Source: Actinomycetota bacterium
Lineage (GTDB): Bacteria > Actinomycetota > Acidimicrobiia > Spongiisociales > UBA5794
Assembly (NCBI GenBank): GCA_013151445.1
Contig: JAADIG010000082.1
Span: 37,003-101,002, forward strand
Length of the DNA: 64,000 bases
Direction: 5' to 3'
Shown: positions 34,740-44,785 of the stretch, piece by piece
Layout of the letters: every line of letters starts with the position of its first letter
How positions within the stretch are numbered: the first letter of the stretch is position 1
The notes under the pieces: model-generated
The model's database searches: none
The model's input: only the letters and a program-made list of their open reading frames with translations
Told to the model about the DNA's origin: nothing
Program-made: the position numbers and the translations under genes

Positions 34740-35032
34740 GACATCTCCGGTGACGTGACTACGTCATAAGTTAGCGGGCGGTGGATCGACTCGCCCTGCG
34801 CGTCCCCCTGGTCACCGCAAGTACCGCGCCGCCACCAAGTCCTCACGAGTGCACTACCGATCAGGATGACGATCGCCAGAATGAGTGCGAGGATCGTGGA
34901 GCCTCCGGTTGTTGCGGTGGTGAATGCGACCTCCAGCATGGAAATGAATGCGATCCCACCCCGGAACAAAACGAGGACGCGAATGATATCGATGATGCCG
35001 TCGTCGTGGCGGGCTCGGATAGCGGCTGTCAT
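34598..35032 (-). CDS. Possible small membrane protein overlapping the acyl-CoA dehydrogenase start
   Basis: The N-terminal 70 residues are coherent (IIDIIRVLVLFRGGIAFISM and STILALILAIVILIGSALV, two transmembrane segments, then WWRR). The last 45 residues, however, run through the start of the acyl-CoA dehydrogenase gene in another frame and look random. Either the true gene ends near 34740 through a frameshift or mutation, or the frame is spurious. No family is recognised. Confidence 0.42.
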   Translation of the reverse strand: MTAAIRARHDDGIIDIIRVLVLFRGGIAFISMLEVAFTTATTGGSTILALILAIVILIGSALVRTWWRRGTCGDQGDAQGESIHRPLTYDVVTSPEMSCRLVPAHYKPTPFALMSSSMTLSPTTTPTATGLSLWVRSLTPAWHG

Positions 35033-35150
35033 GAACCAACCGTATGTTCTCGTCGACGATCAGGCCATCGGGGATACCGCTGGTTGTGCCCCGAATCGTC
35101 CCGATAGTCGCTCGGGTTCGGCGACGAAACGGGTTGGGTTCGTTGCGGAC

Positions 35151-35178
35151 TTGACCGTTATTCGCATATACGTATAAT
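35151..35178 (+). promoter_or_regulatory. argC promoter with a probable ArgR operator
   Basis: TTGACC (35151-35156), a 16-nt spacer and a perfect TATAAT (35173-35178) lie 34 nt upstream of argC. A 10-bp palindrome TATACGTATA (35167-35176) overlaps the -10 element and is AT-rich like known ARG boxes. ArgR is encoded in the operon it would control. Binding is inferred. Confidence 0.75.
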
Positions 35179-35211
35179 CCCTAGGCTGGTTACCGAGCAA
35201 AGGCCTCCTCC

Positions 35212-36246
35212 ATGTCTCACGATCTAACACGCGTCGCCATTCTTGGTGCATCCGGATATGCCGGCGGCGAACTCGTGCGATTGATTGATCAGCATCCACT
35301 GATGGAACTCGTTCACATCGGGGCGCACTCCAAGGCGGGACAGACGCTGGGTTCAGTACATCCAAACCTTGGGGGTGGGGACCGAATACTCGGCACACTC
35401 GCCCCGAGTGAGGTTCCCGATGTTGACGTGGTATTTCTGGCCCTGCCACATGGTGCTTCGGCTGCCCCCGCCATGGCGTTGTCCGAGCGTACGGTGATGC
35501 TTGTCGACCTCGGTTCCGACTTTCGAATCAGCGATCCGGCGAGATACGCGGCGGCCTATGGATCCCAGCACCCGGCCCCCGAACAGCTCGGAAACTGGGT
35601 GTACGGGCTTGCCGAACTTAACCGCAGGAATCTCGTCGGGGCGCAACGCATTGCCGTCCCTGGGTGTTACCCCACATCGGCTTTGCTCGCCCTAGGTCCG
35701 TTGGTGACCGAAGGAGGGATCGATACTGCTGGCATCATTGTCGATGCCCTGTCAGGGGTTTCGGGAGCGGGTCGATCCGTGAAAGCAGAGCTGCAGTTTG
35801 GTGCGATGTCCGACAGTGCACATGCCTACAACCTCATACATCACCGACATCGTCCGGAAATTGAGCAGGGAATTGAGATGGTCGGCGGGGTCGACCCGAT
35901 TGTGACCTTCACACCTCATCTGGTCCCAATGCATCGCGGAATTCTTTCCACTGCTTACGCCCGGACCGGTCTCACCGAAGGCGAACTCCACACAATCCTG
36001 TTGGATGCTTACACCGATGCTCCCTTTGTGAATGTTATTGAAGAACCGCCTGCGACGCGTTGGGTGGTGGGATCCAACAACGCACTCATTGCGGTGAAGG
36101 TCGACGAACGGGCGGGATGTGCGGTCATTGTTTCAGCTATCGATAACCTGCTCAAGGGGGCGGCTGGCCAGGCAGTGCAGTGTGTCAACATCGCCCTCGG
36201 ATGGGACGAGACCACGGGTCTCCCGATGACCGGAGCGATGCCATGA
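35212..36246 (+). CDS. argC: N-acetyl-gamma-glutamyl-phosphate reductase
   Basis: 344 residues; NADPH-dependent reduction of N-acetylglutamyl phosphate to the semialdehyde, third step of arginine synthesis. Rossmann motif GASGYAGGELVRLID, catalytic Cys in AVPGCYPTSALLAL, and later GVSGAGRS. First gene of the arg operon; its stop overlaps the argJ start by ATGA. Confidence 0.96.
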   Translation: MSHDLTRVAILGASGYAGGELVRLIDQHPLMELVHIGAHSKAGQTLGSVHPNLGGGDRILGTLAPSEVPDVDVVFLALPHGASAAPAMALSERTVMLVDLGSDFRISDPARYAAAYGSQHPAPEQLGNWVYGLAELNRRNLVGAQRIAVPGCYPTSALLALGPLVTEGGIDTAGIIVDALSGVSGAGRSVKAELQFGAMSDSAHAYNLIHHRHRPEIEQGIEMVGGVDPIVTFTPHLVPMHRGILSTAYARTGLTEGELHTILLDAYTDAPFVNVIEEPPATRWVVGSNNALIAVKVDERAGCAVIVSAIDNLLKGAAGQAVQCVNIALGWDETTGLPMTGAMP

Positions 36247-37406
36247 GTGTTGTCTCGGCCGGGGGGTTCTTGGCGAGCGGTGTGGCAGCGGGCATCAAGG
36301 ACAACGGCGCTCTTGACCTCGCGGTCGTGACCGCCGATCGGCCCGTACCAACTGCCGCAGTTTTTGCGACCTCACAGGCGCTGGCGGCTCCGGTTCGCCT
36401 CAGCGCCCACAACGTGGGTGTGCAATCCGGCACGCGCGCTGTCGTGCTCAACTCTGGATGTGCGAACGCCGCAACCGGTGAAATAGGCGCCGGAGCCGCT
36501 CTCGCGACGGCCGAGGCCGTCGCTCTCAGACTTGGCTGCGAGATCAATGAAGTGCTGGTCTGTTCCACGGGAACGATCGGTTCGAGGCTTCCCGTTGAGA
36601 AGATTCTTGCCACCTTGCCGCAGGCTCTTGCGAGCACCAGTTCCGAACCCGAGGCTGGTAAACAGGCGGCGGAGGCGATCATGACGACGGACACCGTCGC
36701 AAAGCAGGCAACGGCGGTCGGCACTGGGTACACGGTGGGGGGCATGGTCAAGGGGGCTGGCATGGTCCGCCCGGACATGGCGACGATGCTCTGTGTGATT
36801 ACAACGGATGCCCGGGTATCGACTGCGGTGCTCGACCATGCGCTGCGCCGCGCGGTGTCCGTGTCCTTCAACGCGTTGACTCTCGATGGTTGTGCATCGA
36901 CCAACGACACGGTCATTCTGATGGCCTCGGGCGTCTCCGGTGCGGAACCCGACTTCGACGAGTTCGTGGATCGGCTATCGACCGTGTGTCTCGATCTGGC
37001 TAACCAAATGGCCCACGACGCCGAGGGTGCGTCGCGCGTTGTGACGATGGAAATCAAGGGAACCACGACAGATCAACAGGCACGCGCACTTGGCAGAGAT
37101 ATCTGCGATTCGGACCTCGTGCGTGCCTCGTTCTTCGGCGGAGACCCGAACTGGGGTCGTTTACTCGGCGCTGCGGGTGCGTCATCCGTACCGATTGATC
37201 CGGGAATGTTTTCTGTTTCGTACGCCGGGACGCTCGTTGCGGCCGATGGTGTGAGTGTCGAGAGCGACCAGGTAGCGCTTCTCGCCCGGATGGAACAGGG
37301 TGACTTCGATATCGCAGTCACCGTCGGCGGTGGCACCGGAACGGCGACGATCGTCACAACCGACCTTACCCCCGCCTATGTCGAATTCAACGGAGAGCGA
37401 TCCTGA
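36243..37406 (+). CDS. argJ: Bifunctional ornithine acetyltransferase / N-acetylglutamate synthase
   Basis: 387 residues. Recycles the acetyl group from N-acetylornithine to glutamate, so this is the cyclic arginine pathway. The self-cleavage site is visible as RPDMATMLCVI: cleavage before the Thr makes alpha and beta chains and exposes the nucleophile. Also GCANAATGE, STGTIGSRLP and the C-terminal FFGGDPNWGRLLGAAG. Start ATG 36243 overlaps argC by 4 nt. Confidence 0.96.
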   Translation: MSVVSAGGFLASGVAAGIKDNGALDLAVVTADRPVPTAAVFATSQALAAPVRLSAHNVGVQSGTRAVVLNSGCANAATGEIGAGAALATAEAVALRLGCEINEVLVCSTGTIGSRLPVEKILATLPQALASTSSEPEAGKQAAEAIMTTDTVAKQATAVGTGYTVGGMVKGAGMVRPDMATMLCVITTDARVSTAVLDHALRRAVSVSFNALTLDGCASTNDTVILMASGVSGAEPDFDEFVDRLSTVCLDLANQMAHDAEGASRVVTMEIKGTTTDQQARALGRDICDSDLVRASFFGGDPNWGRLLGAAGASSVPIDPGMFSVSYAGTLVAADGVSVESDQVALLARMEQGDFDIAVTVGGGTGTATIVTTDLTPAYVEFNGERS

Positions 37407-38311
37407 TGACAACTGGTCACACCACACCGACGCAAGTGAAATCCCGGATCGCAACCGGGATGGGGAAGGCCCGCATCTTTAGCGAGGCGCTTCCGTTCAT
37501 CAAGCGGTACCGGGGGAAGACGGTTGTCATCAAGTACGGCGGGTCAGCTATGACCGATCCGGCGCTTCGTGAGTCGTTCGCTGATGATGTAGCCATGTTG
37601 CATTTTGTCGGCATCGATCCCGTGATTGTGCATGGAGGTGGCCCCCACATCTCGCGAGCCTTGGAGCAGCGTGGCATCGAGTCGAGATGGGCGAACGGTC
37701 TTCGGGTTACCGATGACGAAGCGATCACCGTGGTGCAGTCCACCCTGATCGGTGAGGTCAACCCCGACATCGTGCGGCTCATGAACACCCATGGTGCGGT
37801 AGCGACCGGTGTCAACGGTCTTGATGCCAACCTATTCATTGCCGAACAGATCGACCCAGCACTCGGCCACGTCGGGCGCGTCAAGGAGGTAAACACTCCT
37901 TTGATCGAGAATCTTGTCAGCCAGGGATATGTGCCCATCGTGGCTCCCCTCGCGCGGGGGACGGAGGGAGATGTCATGAATGTCAACGCTGATACTGCTG
38001 CCGCCGCGCTTGCCATCGCCCTCGGCGCCACCAAGTTGGTGTACCTCACCGACGTTGAGGGCCTCTACGAAGATCTCGGGCGCGAGGACTCACTGATCTC
38101 ACGGATCACGGTCGATTCCCTTGCGACAATGTTGGAGTCGACCTCGGTTACAGCAGGCATGGTTCCCAAACTCCAGTCATGCGTCGACGCGTTACGCGGT
38201 GGTGTGGAGATGGCTCACATTCTTGACGGGCGGGTCCAGCATGCGGTCCTCCTTGAGGTGTTTACTGCCGATGGGATCGGGACAATGGTGACTCAGAAGG
38301 CGAAAACATGA
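37406..38311 (+). CDS. argB: Acetylglutamate kinase
   Basis: 301 residues; phosphorylates N-acetylglutamate and is usually the arginine-inhibited step. Motifs VIKYGGSAM, VIVHGGGPHISRAL, the NVNADTAAAALAIALGA region and KLVYLTDVEGLY. The N-terminal extension of about 25 residues (KARIFSEALPFIKRY) is typical of arginine-sensitive hexameric enzymes. Its start overlaps the argJ stop by 1 nt (TGATG). Confidence 0.97.
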   Translation: MTTGHTTPTQVKSRIATGMGKARIFSEALPFIKRYRGKTVVIKYGGSAMTDPALRESFADDVAMLHFVGIDPVIVHGGGPHISRALEQRGIESRWANGLRVTDDEAITVVQSTLIGEVNPDIVRLMNTHGAVATGVNGLDANLFIAEQIDPALGHVGRVKEVNTPLIENLVSQGYVPIVAPLARGTEGDVMNVNADTAAAALAIALGATKLVYLTDVEGLYEDLGREDSLISRITVDSLATMLESTSVTAGMVPKLQSCVDALRGGVEMAHILDGRVQHAVLLEVFTADGIGTMVTQKAKT

Positions 38312-38772
38312 CCGGAACCGCGGCTCGCAGACGAGCGATTCGCCGATTGATTCGATCCCGGGCGATCGACAACCAGAGCTCGCTCGTTGAACTACTGGAA
38401 ACAGAGGGCCATGTCGTGACCCAGGCAACGGTGTCGCGTGACCTCGACGTCATCGGGGCCACCAAGGTCCGTCGCAAGGACGGCGTCTATTTGTATCAAC
38501 TGGCCGAGCAGCCGACGAAAGACGTCGCTGATCGTGCGCTGACACGAGCGATGAAGGACTTTGTCGTGTCGATCGCCGTGTCGATCAACCTGGTGGTCCT
38601 TCGCACCCCACCGGGGGCCGCAAACCTCGTTGGCGGCGCCATTGACCACGCAGGGATCGACGGGGTGCTGGGGACAGTCGCCGGTGATGACACCGTCATG
38701 GTCATTTGTACTGAACAGCGCGGTGCAAAAGCCGTTGCTCGAGAACTTGAACAGATCGGAACGACACGATGA
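38308..38772 (+). CDS. argR: Arginine repressor
   Basis: 154 residues. N-terminal winged helix ([30 protein letters not shown], about 25-55) and C-terminal arginine-binding hexamerisation domain with [37 protein letters not shown]. It overlaps argB by 4 nt and argG by 4 nt, so repressor and enzymes are made together. The likely operator lies upstream of argC. Confidence 0.96.
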   Translation: MTGTAARRRAIRRLIRSRAIDNQSSLVELLETEGHVVTQATVSRDLDVIGATKVRRKDGVYLYQLAEQPTKDVADRALTRAMKDFVVSIAVSINLVVLRTPPGAANLVGGAIDHAGIDGVLGTVAGDDTVMVICTEQRGAKAVARELEQIGTTR

Positions 38773-39989
38773 GCAAACGCGACATCAAGAAAGTGGTGCT
38801 CGCCTACAGCGGCGGACTCGACACATCGGTGATCCTCCAGTGGATCAAGGAGGAGTACAACGCAGAGGTCATTTGTTATACCGCTGATGTCGGTCAGGGC
38901 GAAGAGGTTGAAGAGGCGAAAGAGAAGGCCATGGCGACGGGTGCTCTCGATGCGATTACCGAAGACCTGACGGCTCCCTTCGTGAAGGACTATGTCTTTC
39001 CGGCCTTTCGGGCCAACGCAATGTACGAGGGGTACTACCTGTTGGGAACGTCGCTGGCGCGACCCATCATCGGGAAGGGCCTTGTTGGTGTCGCCAACGA
39101 ACTCGGGGCCGACGCCATTGCGCATGGTGCGACGGGCAAGGGCAATGACCAGGTCCGTTTCGAGCTCGCGGCGTATGCGCTTAAACCCGACATCAAGGTG
39201 ATAGCACCGTGGCGCGAATGGGACCTTCGCGGGCGTGCTGACTGTGTCGCCTACGCCGAGGAGCGGGGCATCCCGACTCCCGTTACCGCTGAGAAGCCCT
39301 ATTCGATTGATGCCAACCTCCTGCACACATCCTTTGAGGGCGGTGTGTTGGAGGACCCTTGGACGGCGCCGCCTGCGGACATGTTCCGAATGACGGCGAA
39401 TCCCGAAGATGCGCCCGACGAGGCCGAGCTGGTGACCGTCGGGTTCCGCAACGGCGACCCGGTGAGTGTCAACGGTGTGGCCCTCGACCCGGTCGCATTG
39501 CTTACGACACTGAACGAGATGGGTGGTCGACATGGGGTAGGTAGGGTCGACATTGTCGAGAACCGATTCGTCGGCATCAAGAGCCGCGGGGTCTACGAGA
39601 CCCCGGGGGGCACGATCATGTATCACGCGCATCGCGCCGTGGAATCTCTGACACTCGACCGGGAAGTCCTTCATCTTCGTGACGATCTGGTGAGCCGCTA
39701 CGCAGAAATGGTGTACAACGGCTTCTGGTTCTCGCCGGAGCGCGAGGCCTTGCAGGCGTTCATGGACAATGTGCAGACTCGTGTCACCGGCGAGGCCCGC
39801 ATCAAGCTCTACAAAGGTCAGGCGACTGTTGATGGTCGTCGGTCCGCCAGCGACGCACTCTATGACGAGGCGACCGCCACGTTTGAGGCCGACGATGTTT
39901 ACAACCAGGCTGATGCCGAGGGTTTTATCCGTCTACAATCACTTCGGTTGCGGACGTTTGCAGAGAAGCGCCTCGGGGAGGGTGAATGA
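38769..39989 (+). CDS. argG: Argininosuccinate synthase
   Basis: 406 residues; joins citrulline and aspartate with ATP. N-terminal PP-loop [14 protein letters not shown], then [15 protein letters not shown] and the EDPW motif. 4-nt overlaps with argR and argH show tight coupling. The enzyme needs citrulline from ArgF, which is not encoded in this operon. Confidence 0.97.
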   Translation: MSKRDIKKVVLAYSGGLDTSVILQWIKEEYNAEVICYTADVGQGEEVEEAKEKAMATGALDAITEDLTAPFVKDYVFPAFRANAMYEGYYLLGTSLARPIIGKGLVGVANELGADAIAHGATGKGNDQVRFELAAYALKPDIKVIAPWREWDLRGRADCVAYAEERGIPTPVTAEKPYSIDANLLHTSFEGGVLEDPWTAPPADMFRMTANPEDAPDEAELVTVGFRNGDPVSVNGVALDPVALLTTLNEMGGRHGVGRVDIVENRFVGIKSRGVYETPGGTIMYHAHRAVESLTLDREVLHLRDDLVSRYAEMVYNGFWFSPEREALQAFMDNVQTRVTGEARIKLYKGQATVDGRRSASDALYDEATATFEADDVYNQADAEGFIRLQSLRLRTFAEKRLGEGE

Positions 39990-41338
39990 CCCTTTGGTCT
40001 GGGAGATTTGAAGAGACACCGGATGATGTGCTCTGGGGTTTCACCGTAGACACATCGGATCGGCGACTGCTTGTTGACGATATCTCCGGATCGATCGCTC
40101 ACGTCCAAATGCTGGGGACGACTGGCATCATATCCGGAACCGAAGCGAGCACCATCGGCGACGGGTTGAGTGCGATTCTCGACGAAGCATGGGCGGGCTC
40201 GTTCGAATTCAAGGAAGGCGACGAGGATATCCACTCGGCGGTAGAGCGTCGTCTGACGGAACTAGTCGGCATCGTCGCCGCCAAAATGCACACGGGTCGC
40301 TCACGTAACGACCAGATCTGTCTCGATCTTCGGCTCTATCTGCGTCGATCGGCACATGTCCGCATTGGCCAGATCGATGCACTGATTCGATCATTGGTCG
40401 GTCAGGCACGAAGAGTAGGGGATGCGGTCAGTCCGTCCTTTACCCACCTCCAGCAAGCCCAAGCAATTCCCTTTGCCCACCATCTGTTGGCCTACGCCTG
40501 GATGCTCAAACGGGACGCTGAAAGGTTCCGGGATATGTGCACGCGAGTGGACGTATCTCCGTTGGGTGCGTCGGCATCGGGCGGTTCGTCACTTCCGTTG
40601 GACCCGGATCTCACGGCCGATTTGATGGGGTTTGCTCACAGGTTCGACAACTCACTCGATGCGGTCGGTTCGCGCGACTTCGCATCCGAATACGCCTTCT
40701 GTTGTGCCCAGACGATGGTGACGCTCTCCCGGCTATCGGAGGAACTGATTCTTTGGGCGACCATTGAGTTCGACTGGGTATCGTTTCCCGACCGTCACAC
40801 GACGGGTTCTTCCGCCATGCCGCATAAGAAGAATCCGGACATGGCGGAGCTGGTGCGCGGCAAGAGTGCCGTGGTTCTCGGTGCCGCAAACGGCCTTCTC
40901 ATTCTCCAGAAGGGACTTCCGCTGACCTATAACCGGGACCTCCAGGAGGATAAGAATCTCGTGTTTCAGGCCGACGACGCCACCAGTGGTTCCTTAGTGG
41001 CATTGGCAGCCATGATCGAAGCCGCCGAGTTTCACCCGAAGGAGCCGACGAGTTGGGTGACGGCCCTTGACCTCGCAGAGGTGCTGGTCGAGCGCGGCGT
41101 ACCGTTTCGGATTGCCCACGAAGTTATCGGTCTTCTCGTAGCCAGTCTCGTTGCCGACGGTAGAACCATGGAGCAGGTCACCGGTGCGGACCTCGTTGCC
41201 GCCCATAGGTTGTTCACGCTCGACGACGTGCGGTGGTCGAATCCGAGGACATCGATGGAACGTCGGGTCACCCCCGGGGGAGGTTCGATGGTTTCGGTCG
41301 CAAAACAGTTGGAGGCTTTGGCTGGCTACCTCAGCTGA
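39986..41338 (+). CDS. argH: Argininosuccinate lyase
   Basis: 450 residues; last step of arginine synthesis, releasing fumarate. Family motifs: [11 protein letters not shown] at the start, [31 protein letters not shown] with the catalytic His, and the signature [19 protein letters not shown] carrying the catalytic Ser loop. Last gene of the operon, convergent with a PPOX-fold gene 24 nt further on; no terminator hairpin was found between them. Confidence 0.97.
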   Translation: MTLWSGRFEETPDDVLWGFTVDTSDRRLLVDDISGSIAHVQMLGTTGIISGTEASTIGDGLSAILDEAWAGSFEFKEGDEDIHSAVERRLTELVGIVAAKMHTGRSRNDQICLDLRLYLRRSAHVRIGQIDALIRSLVGQARRVGDAVSPSFTHLQQAQAIPFAHHLLAYAWMLKRDAERFRDMCTRVDVSPLGASASGGSSLPLDPDLTADLMGFAHRFDNSLDAVGSRDFASEYAFCCAQTMVTLSRLSEELILWATIEFDWVSFPDRHTTGSSAMPHKKNPDMAELVRGKSAVVLGAANGLLILQKGLPLTYNRDLQEDKNLVFQADDATSGSLVALAAMIEAAEFHPKEPTSWVTALDLAEVLVERGVPFRIAHEVIGLLVASLVADGRTMEQVTGADLVAAHRLFTLDDVRWSNPRTSMERRVTPGGGSMVSVAKQLEALAGYLS

Positions 41339-41362
41339 AGCAACTGGGGCACTCCCGGATAC

Positions 41363-41839
41363 CTAGTACACGCCGCCGAGTTTGCGGTGATCCCAGCTCG
41401 CGATCTTCTCCGGCTCGATAATGACCGCAGTGTTCTTGGAGGCGAAGCGTCCGAACGCGGCTTCCAGCTCCTCGGGTGTGAGTTGTTGGGGAGCTCCGCC
41501 GAGCATTGCATAACGCGCCGCCAAACCTCCGTAAACCTTGAGGATATACGCCGGGTCGGTCACGAATCGGGCTGTCCCGCGGATCATGAGTCCGCGGAGT
41601 TCGTTGTACCCGTCGCCAGCCTCAACAAGTACACCAATCTTGTTGTTGCGGGTGAGGTTGACGATCTTCTGGGACTTCGTGAAAGATCGAAAGACAATCT
41701 TGCCGTCGTCCATGATGTACCACATGGGTGCGACATGGGGATATCCATCGGCATCGATCGACGAGACCTGCAACACATGTGTTCCCTCGAGGAATGAAGC
41801 CGTTTCGTCATCGGTCATGGTGATGTCTTTACGTGCCAT
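41363..41839 (-). CDS. PPOX-class flavin or F420-dependent oxidoreductase
   Basis: 158 residues with the split-barrel fold: MTDDETASFLEGTHVLQVSS, PHVAPMWYIMDDGKIVFRSF, KSQKIVNLTRNNKIGVLVEAG and LRGLMIRGTARFV. This pattern is typical of actinobacterial F420- or FMN/heme-binding proteins; the cofactor cannot be told. ATG at 41839 starts MARKDITM; an upstream ATG in the same frame (41872) is unlikely. Confidence 0.86.
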   Translation of the reverse strand: MARKDITMTDDETASFLEGTHVLQVSSIDADGYPHVAPMWYIMDDGKIVFRSFTKSQKIVNLTRNNKIGVLVEAGDGYNELRGLMIRGTARFVTDPAYILKVYGGLAARYAMLGGAPQQLTPEELEAAFGRFASKNTAVIIEPEKIASWDHRKLGGVY

Positions 41840-41931
41840 GCAACCAATGTAGCCGTCTGTCTCGGCCGCCACGTCGCGTCATGCATCCGGGGTCGCCTTG
41901 TTCTCGATGCCTCTCCCACTACGCTCATGGT

Positions 41932-43047
41932 GTGAAAGATGTAACACCATCGACGTGGGTCGTTGCTGGCGGGCGGACGTTTAATCCGGGTGACCCGCTG
42001 AACGTACCGATCACACTGGCATCGAATTTTCGAGCGGGTACCGACCGTGGATACTCGCGAGGTGAGGGCACTGCGACCTGGGAGGCACTTGAAGAGCTCG
42101 TTGGAGGGCTTGAGGGTGGGCGGGCGGTTGCATTCTCCTCGGGGATGGCGGCAGCAGCGGCCGTGCTCAATCTCCTGTCGACGGGATCACACATCGCATT
42201 TCCGGACGACTGTTACCACGGTGTCGTAGCGCTCATTGACGAAGGGGTCGAGAAGGGACGTTGGTCGTCGTCGCGCTTCGCCGGTGCTGATACAGCGAGC
42301 TGCATTGAAGCTGTGTTATCGGCAGATCTGGTGTGGCTCGACTCTGTATCGAACCCACTCCTCACCGTCGCAGACGTTCCGGCGATTGCACTGGCCGAAC
42401 GTAAACCCGGCGGGTTGCTCGTTGTGGACAATACGTTTGCAACACCACTCAACCAACGTCCACTCGCCTTCGGTGCAGATATTGTGATGCACTCAGCGAC
42501 CAAGTTTCTCGGGGGGCACTCCGATGTGTTGTCCGGTGTCTTGGTGGCGCAAGACCCCGACGTTGTTGCTGCGCTCGCCGATCAACGGCACCACGGGGGT
42601 GCCACACCGGGGGCTCTTGAGGCGTATCTTGTGACTCGCGGCATCCGCACGCTGGCAGTTCGGATGCGCCAGGCACAGGCGAATGCCATTGATCTTGCCG
42701 ATCGGTTGCAGAACCACTCGGAGATCCTCAGGGTTCGGTACCCGGGGCTGGTGAGCCATGACACCTATGGCGTGGCCCAACGTGTTCTCGACGGCCCGGG
42801 AGCGATGATGTCGTTTGAGATTGCCGGTCCCGCCGACCGGGCGACTGCGTTCTGCGATGCCCTTCGTATCATCGTGCACGCCACCAGTCTCGGGGCAGTG
42901 GAATCCTCCATGGAGCGCCGTGCCGGAACTCCGGGGCAGGAGCATCTACCGCCGACGCTCGTTCGGTTCAGCGTTGGGATAGAAGACGTCGACGAGTTAT
43001 GGGGCGACATTGTCCAGGCCCTCGAGGCATCGGGTTCTCATCGTTAG
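41932..43047 (+). CDS. metB: Cystathionine gamma-synthase / lyase family PLP enzyme
   Basis: 371 residues of the Cys/Met-metabolism PLP family. Start at GTG 41932 (KDVTPSTWVVAGG). Motifs: RGEGTATWEALEELVGGLEGG, AVAFSSGMAAAAAVLNLL, LLVVDNTFATPLNQRPLAFGADIVMHSATKFLGGHSDV with the Schiff-base Lys, and the C-terminal LVRFSVGIEDVDELWGDI. Synthase and lyase cannot be separated by sequence alone; the symbol is tentative. It is divergent from the PPOX-fold gene. Confidence 0.88.
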   Translation: MKDVTPSTWVVAGGRTFNPGDPLNVPITLASNFRAGTDRGYSRGEGTATWEALEELVGGLEGGRAVAFSSGMAAAAAVLNLLSTGSHIAFPDDCYHGVVALIDEGVEKGRWSSSRFAGADTASCIEAVLSADLVWLDSVSNPLLTVADVPAIALAERKPGGLLVVDNTFATPLNQRPLAFGADIVMHSATKFLGGHSDVLSGVLVAQDPDVVAALADQRHHGGATPGALEAYLVTRGIRTLAVRMRQAQANAIDLADRLQNHSEILRVRYPGLVSHDTYGVAQRVLDGPGAMMSFEIAGPADRATAFCDALRIIVHATSLGAVESSMERRAGTPGQEHLPPTLVRFSVGIEDVDELWGDIVQALEASGSHR

Positions 43048-43079
43048 TTGTGTCGTAGTCGAGTTGTAGGCTTGCAGGC

Positions 43080-44006
43080 ATGATTGAGCCTCTTGTGCAT
43101 GCACAGTCTCTGGTTAAACGCTTTGGTGACTTCACCGCAGTCGATGATGTCGACTTCGAGGTCGCCCCCGGCGAGGTATTCGGTTTTCTTGGTCCGAATG
43201 GTGCCGGCAAAAGTTCGACCATGCGGATGATCGGTGCGGTGTCCCCGGTGACCGAGGGGACGCTGCGCGTCTTTGGTCTTGATCCGAAGGATCACGGGGC
43301 CGAAATACGTGGTCTCATTGGTGTCGTGCCACAGGAAAACCTCCTCGATATGGAACTCACCGTGTCGGAGAACCTCCTGATCTACGGTCGGTACTTCGAC
43401 ATTCCGCGTGCCACCATCAGAGAACGCATGGTGGAACTCATAGAGTTTGCACAGCTCGGAGAAAAGGTGGATGCGAAGGTCGAGGATATCTCCGGTGGCA
43501 TGCAACGCCGTCTCACCATTGCGCGTTCCCTCATCAACGAACCCAGGTTGGTCTTGCTCGATGAGCCGACAACCGGTCTCGATCCACAGGCTCGCCATGT
43601 CCTGTGGGACCGCCTCTACCGCCTGAAACAGCAGGGTGTGACACTGATCCTCACGACGCACTACATGGACGAGGCCGAGCAGCTTTGTGATCGCCTTGTC
43701 GTGATGGACCACGGCAAGATCGTGGCAGAGGGGTCTCCCCGTGGACTCATTCGTGACTATGCGACACGCGACGTTGTCGAACTTCGATTCCCCGTTGGTG
43801 TGCAGGAAACGATTGTTGGGACCCTTGAACCGCTCGCCGATCGGGTGGAAATCTTGCCCGACCGGGTTCTGCTGTACACGACCGATGGTGACGCGACGAT
43901 GCGTGCGGTGAACGCCGCCGGTCTCGATCCCGAAACCGTCGTTGAGCGCAGGTCGACGCTGGAGGACGTGTTCCTTCGGCTCACTGGCAGAAGTTTGATT
44001 GACTGA
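43080..44006 (+). CDS. ABC-2 type exporter ATP-binding protein
   Basis: 308 residues. Walker A GPNGAGKSS, Q-loop VVPQENLLDMELTV, signature ISGGMQRRLTIARSLI, Walker B LVLLDEPTTGLDPQ and the H-loop TTHYMDEAEQLCDR. Resembles the NodI/DrrA exporters of drugs or lipooligosaccharides. It is coupled by a 1-nt overlap to two permease genes, giving a complete transporter with two distinct permeases. The substrate is unknown. Confidence 0.95.
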   Translation: MIEPLVHAQSLVKRFGDFTAVDDVDFEVAPGEVFGFLGPNGAGKSSTMRMIGAVSPVTEGTLRVFGLDPKDHGAEIRGLIGVVPQENLLDMELTVSENLLIYGRYFDIPRATIRERMVELIEFAQLGEKVDAKVEDISGGMQRRLTIARSLINEPRLVLLDEPTTGLDPQARHVLWDRLYRLKQQGVTLILTTHYMDEAEQLCDRLVVMDHGKIVAEGSPRGLIRDYATRDVVELRFPVGVQETIVGTLEPLADRVEILPDRVLLYTTDGDATMRAVNAAGLDPETVVERRSTLEDVFLRLTGRSLID

Positions 44007-44785
44007 TGGCGACCCCCGGCGCGTTGCGCGTGCTCGAGCACAACATCATTTCGTACAAGCGGGTGTGGAAGGGAACGGTGTTTTCCAGTTTTGTGAACCC
44101 CGTCCTGTTTCTGGCGGCCATGGGGTTGGGGCTCGGTACCCTGGTTGATGCGGGCGGCCGGGCGGCAGCTTTGGGGACAACCTCCTATCTGGCTTTCCTC
44201 GCACCCGGGCTGATGGTTGCGACCGCGATGCAGATGGCATCGTTCGAGTCAGCTTTTCCCGTGATGGCTGGCATGAAATGGCGCAAGACGTATCACGCAG
44301 CACTTTCGACGCCCCTCCGGTCGGCAGACCTTGTCGCCGGCCACCTTGTCTTTGTCGCGTTCCGACTTGTCATGATGGCCGTTGTGTTCGCCATCGTCAT
44401 CACCGCATTCGGCGCTGTGGAGTTCAACAGAGCTTTGTTGGCGATCCTGCCGGCAGTATTGACGGGTCTAGCGTTTGCGGCCCCGATCGCGGCGTTCGCC
44501 GGCAGCCTCGAATCCGACTACGGGCTGTCATCAATGTTTCGGTTCGTCATCGTCCCGATGTTCCTCTTTTCCGGGACCTTTTTCCCGATCGACCAGATCC
44601 CCGGTTGGTTACAGCCACTCGTATACGTTGTACCGCTTTGGCATGGTGTTGAGCTGACCCGCAGTGCGGCACTCGGGACCGCGACGGCACTCAACCCACT
44701 CATCCATATTGGGGTCTTGGTCGCGGTCCTGGTCATCGGGTTTGTTGCGGCGATACGGGCCTTTGAGAAGAGGCTGATCAAATGA
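44006..44785 (+). CDS. ABC-2 type exporter permease 1
   Basis: 259 residues with about six transmembrane segments and the ABC-2 end motif FLFSGTFFPIDQIPGWLQPLVYVVPLWHGVELTR. NodJ-like. It lies directly between the ATPase and a second permease, overlapping both. Confidence 0.93.
   Translation: MATPGALRVLEHNIISYKRVWKGTVFSSFVNPVLFLAAMGLGLGTLVDAGGRAAALGTTSYLAFLAPGLMVATAMQMASFESAFPVMAGMKWRKTYHAALSTPLRSADLVAGHLVFVAFRLVMMAVVFAIVITAFGAVEFNRALLAILPAVLTGLAFAAPIAAFAGSLESDYGLSSMFRFVIVPMFLFSGTFFPIDQIPGWLQPLVYVVPLWHGVELTRSAALGTATALNPLIHIGVLVAVLVIGFVAAIRAFEKRLIK

Noticed and set aside
38496..39674. Long minus-strand frame opposite argR and argG
   Set aside because: Antisense shadow of codon bias in argG; no recognisable domain.
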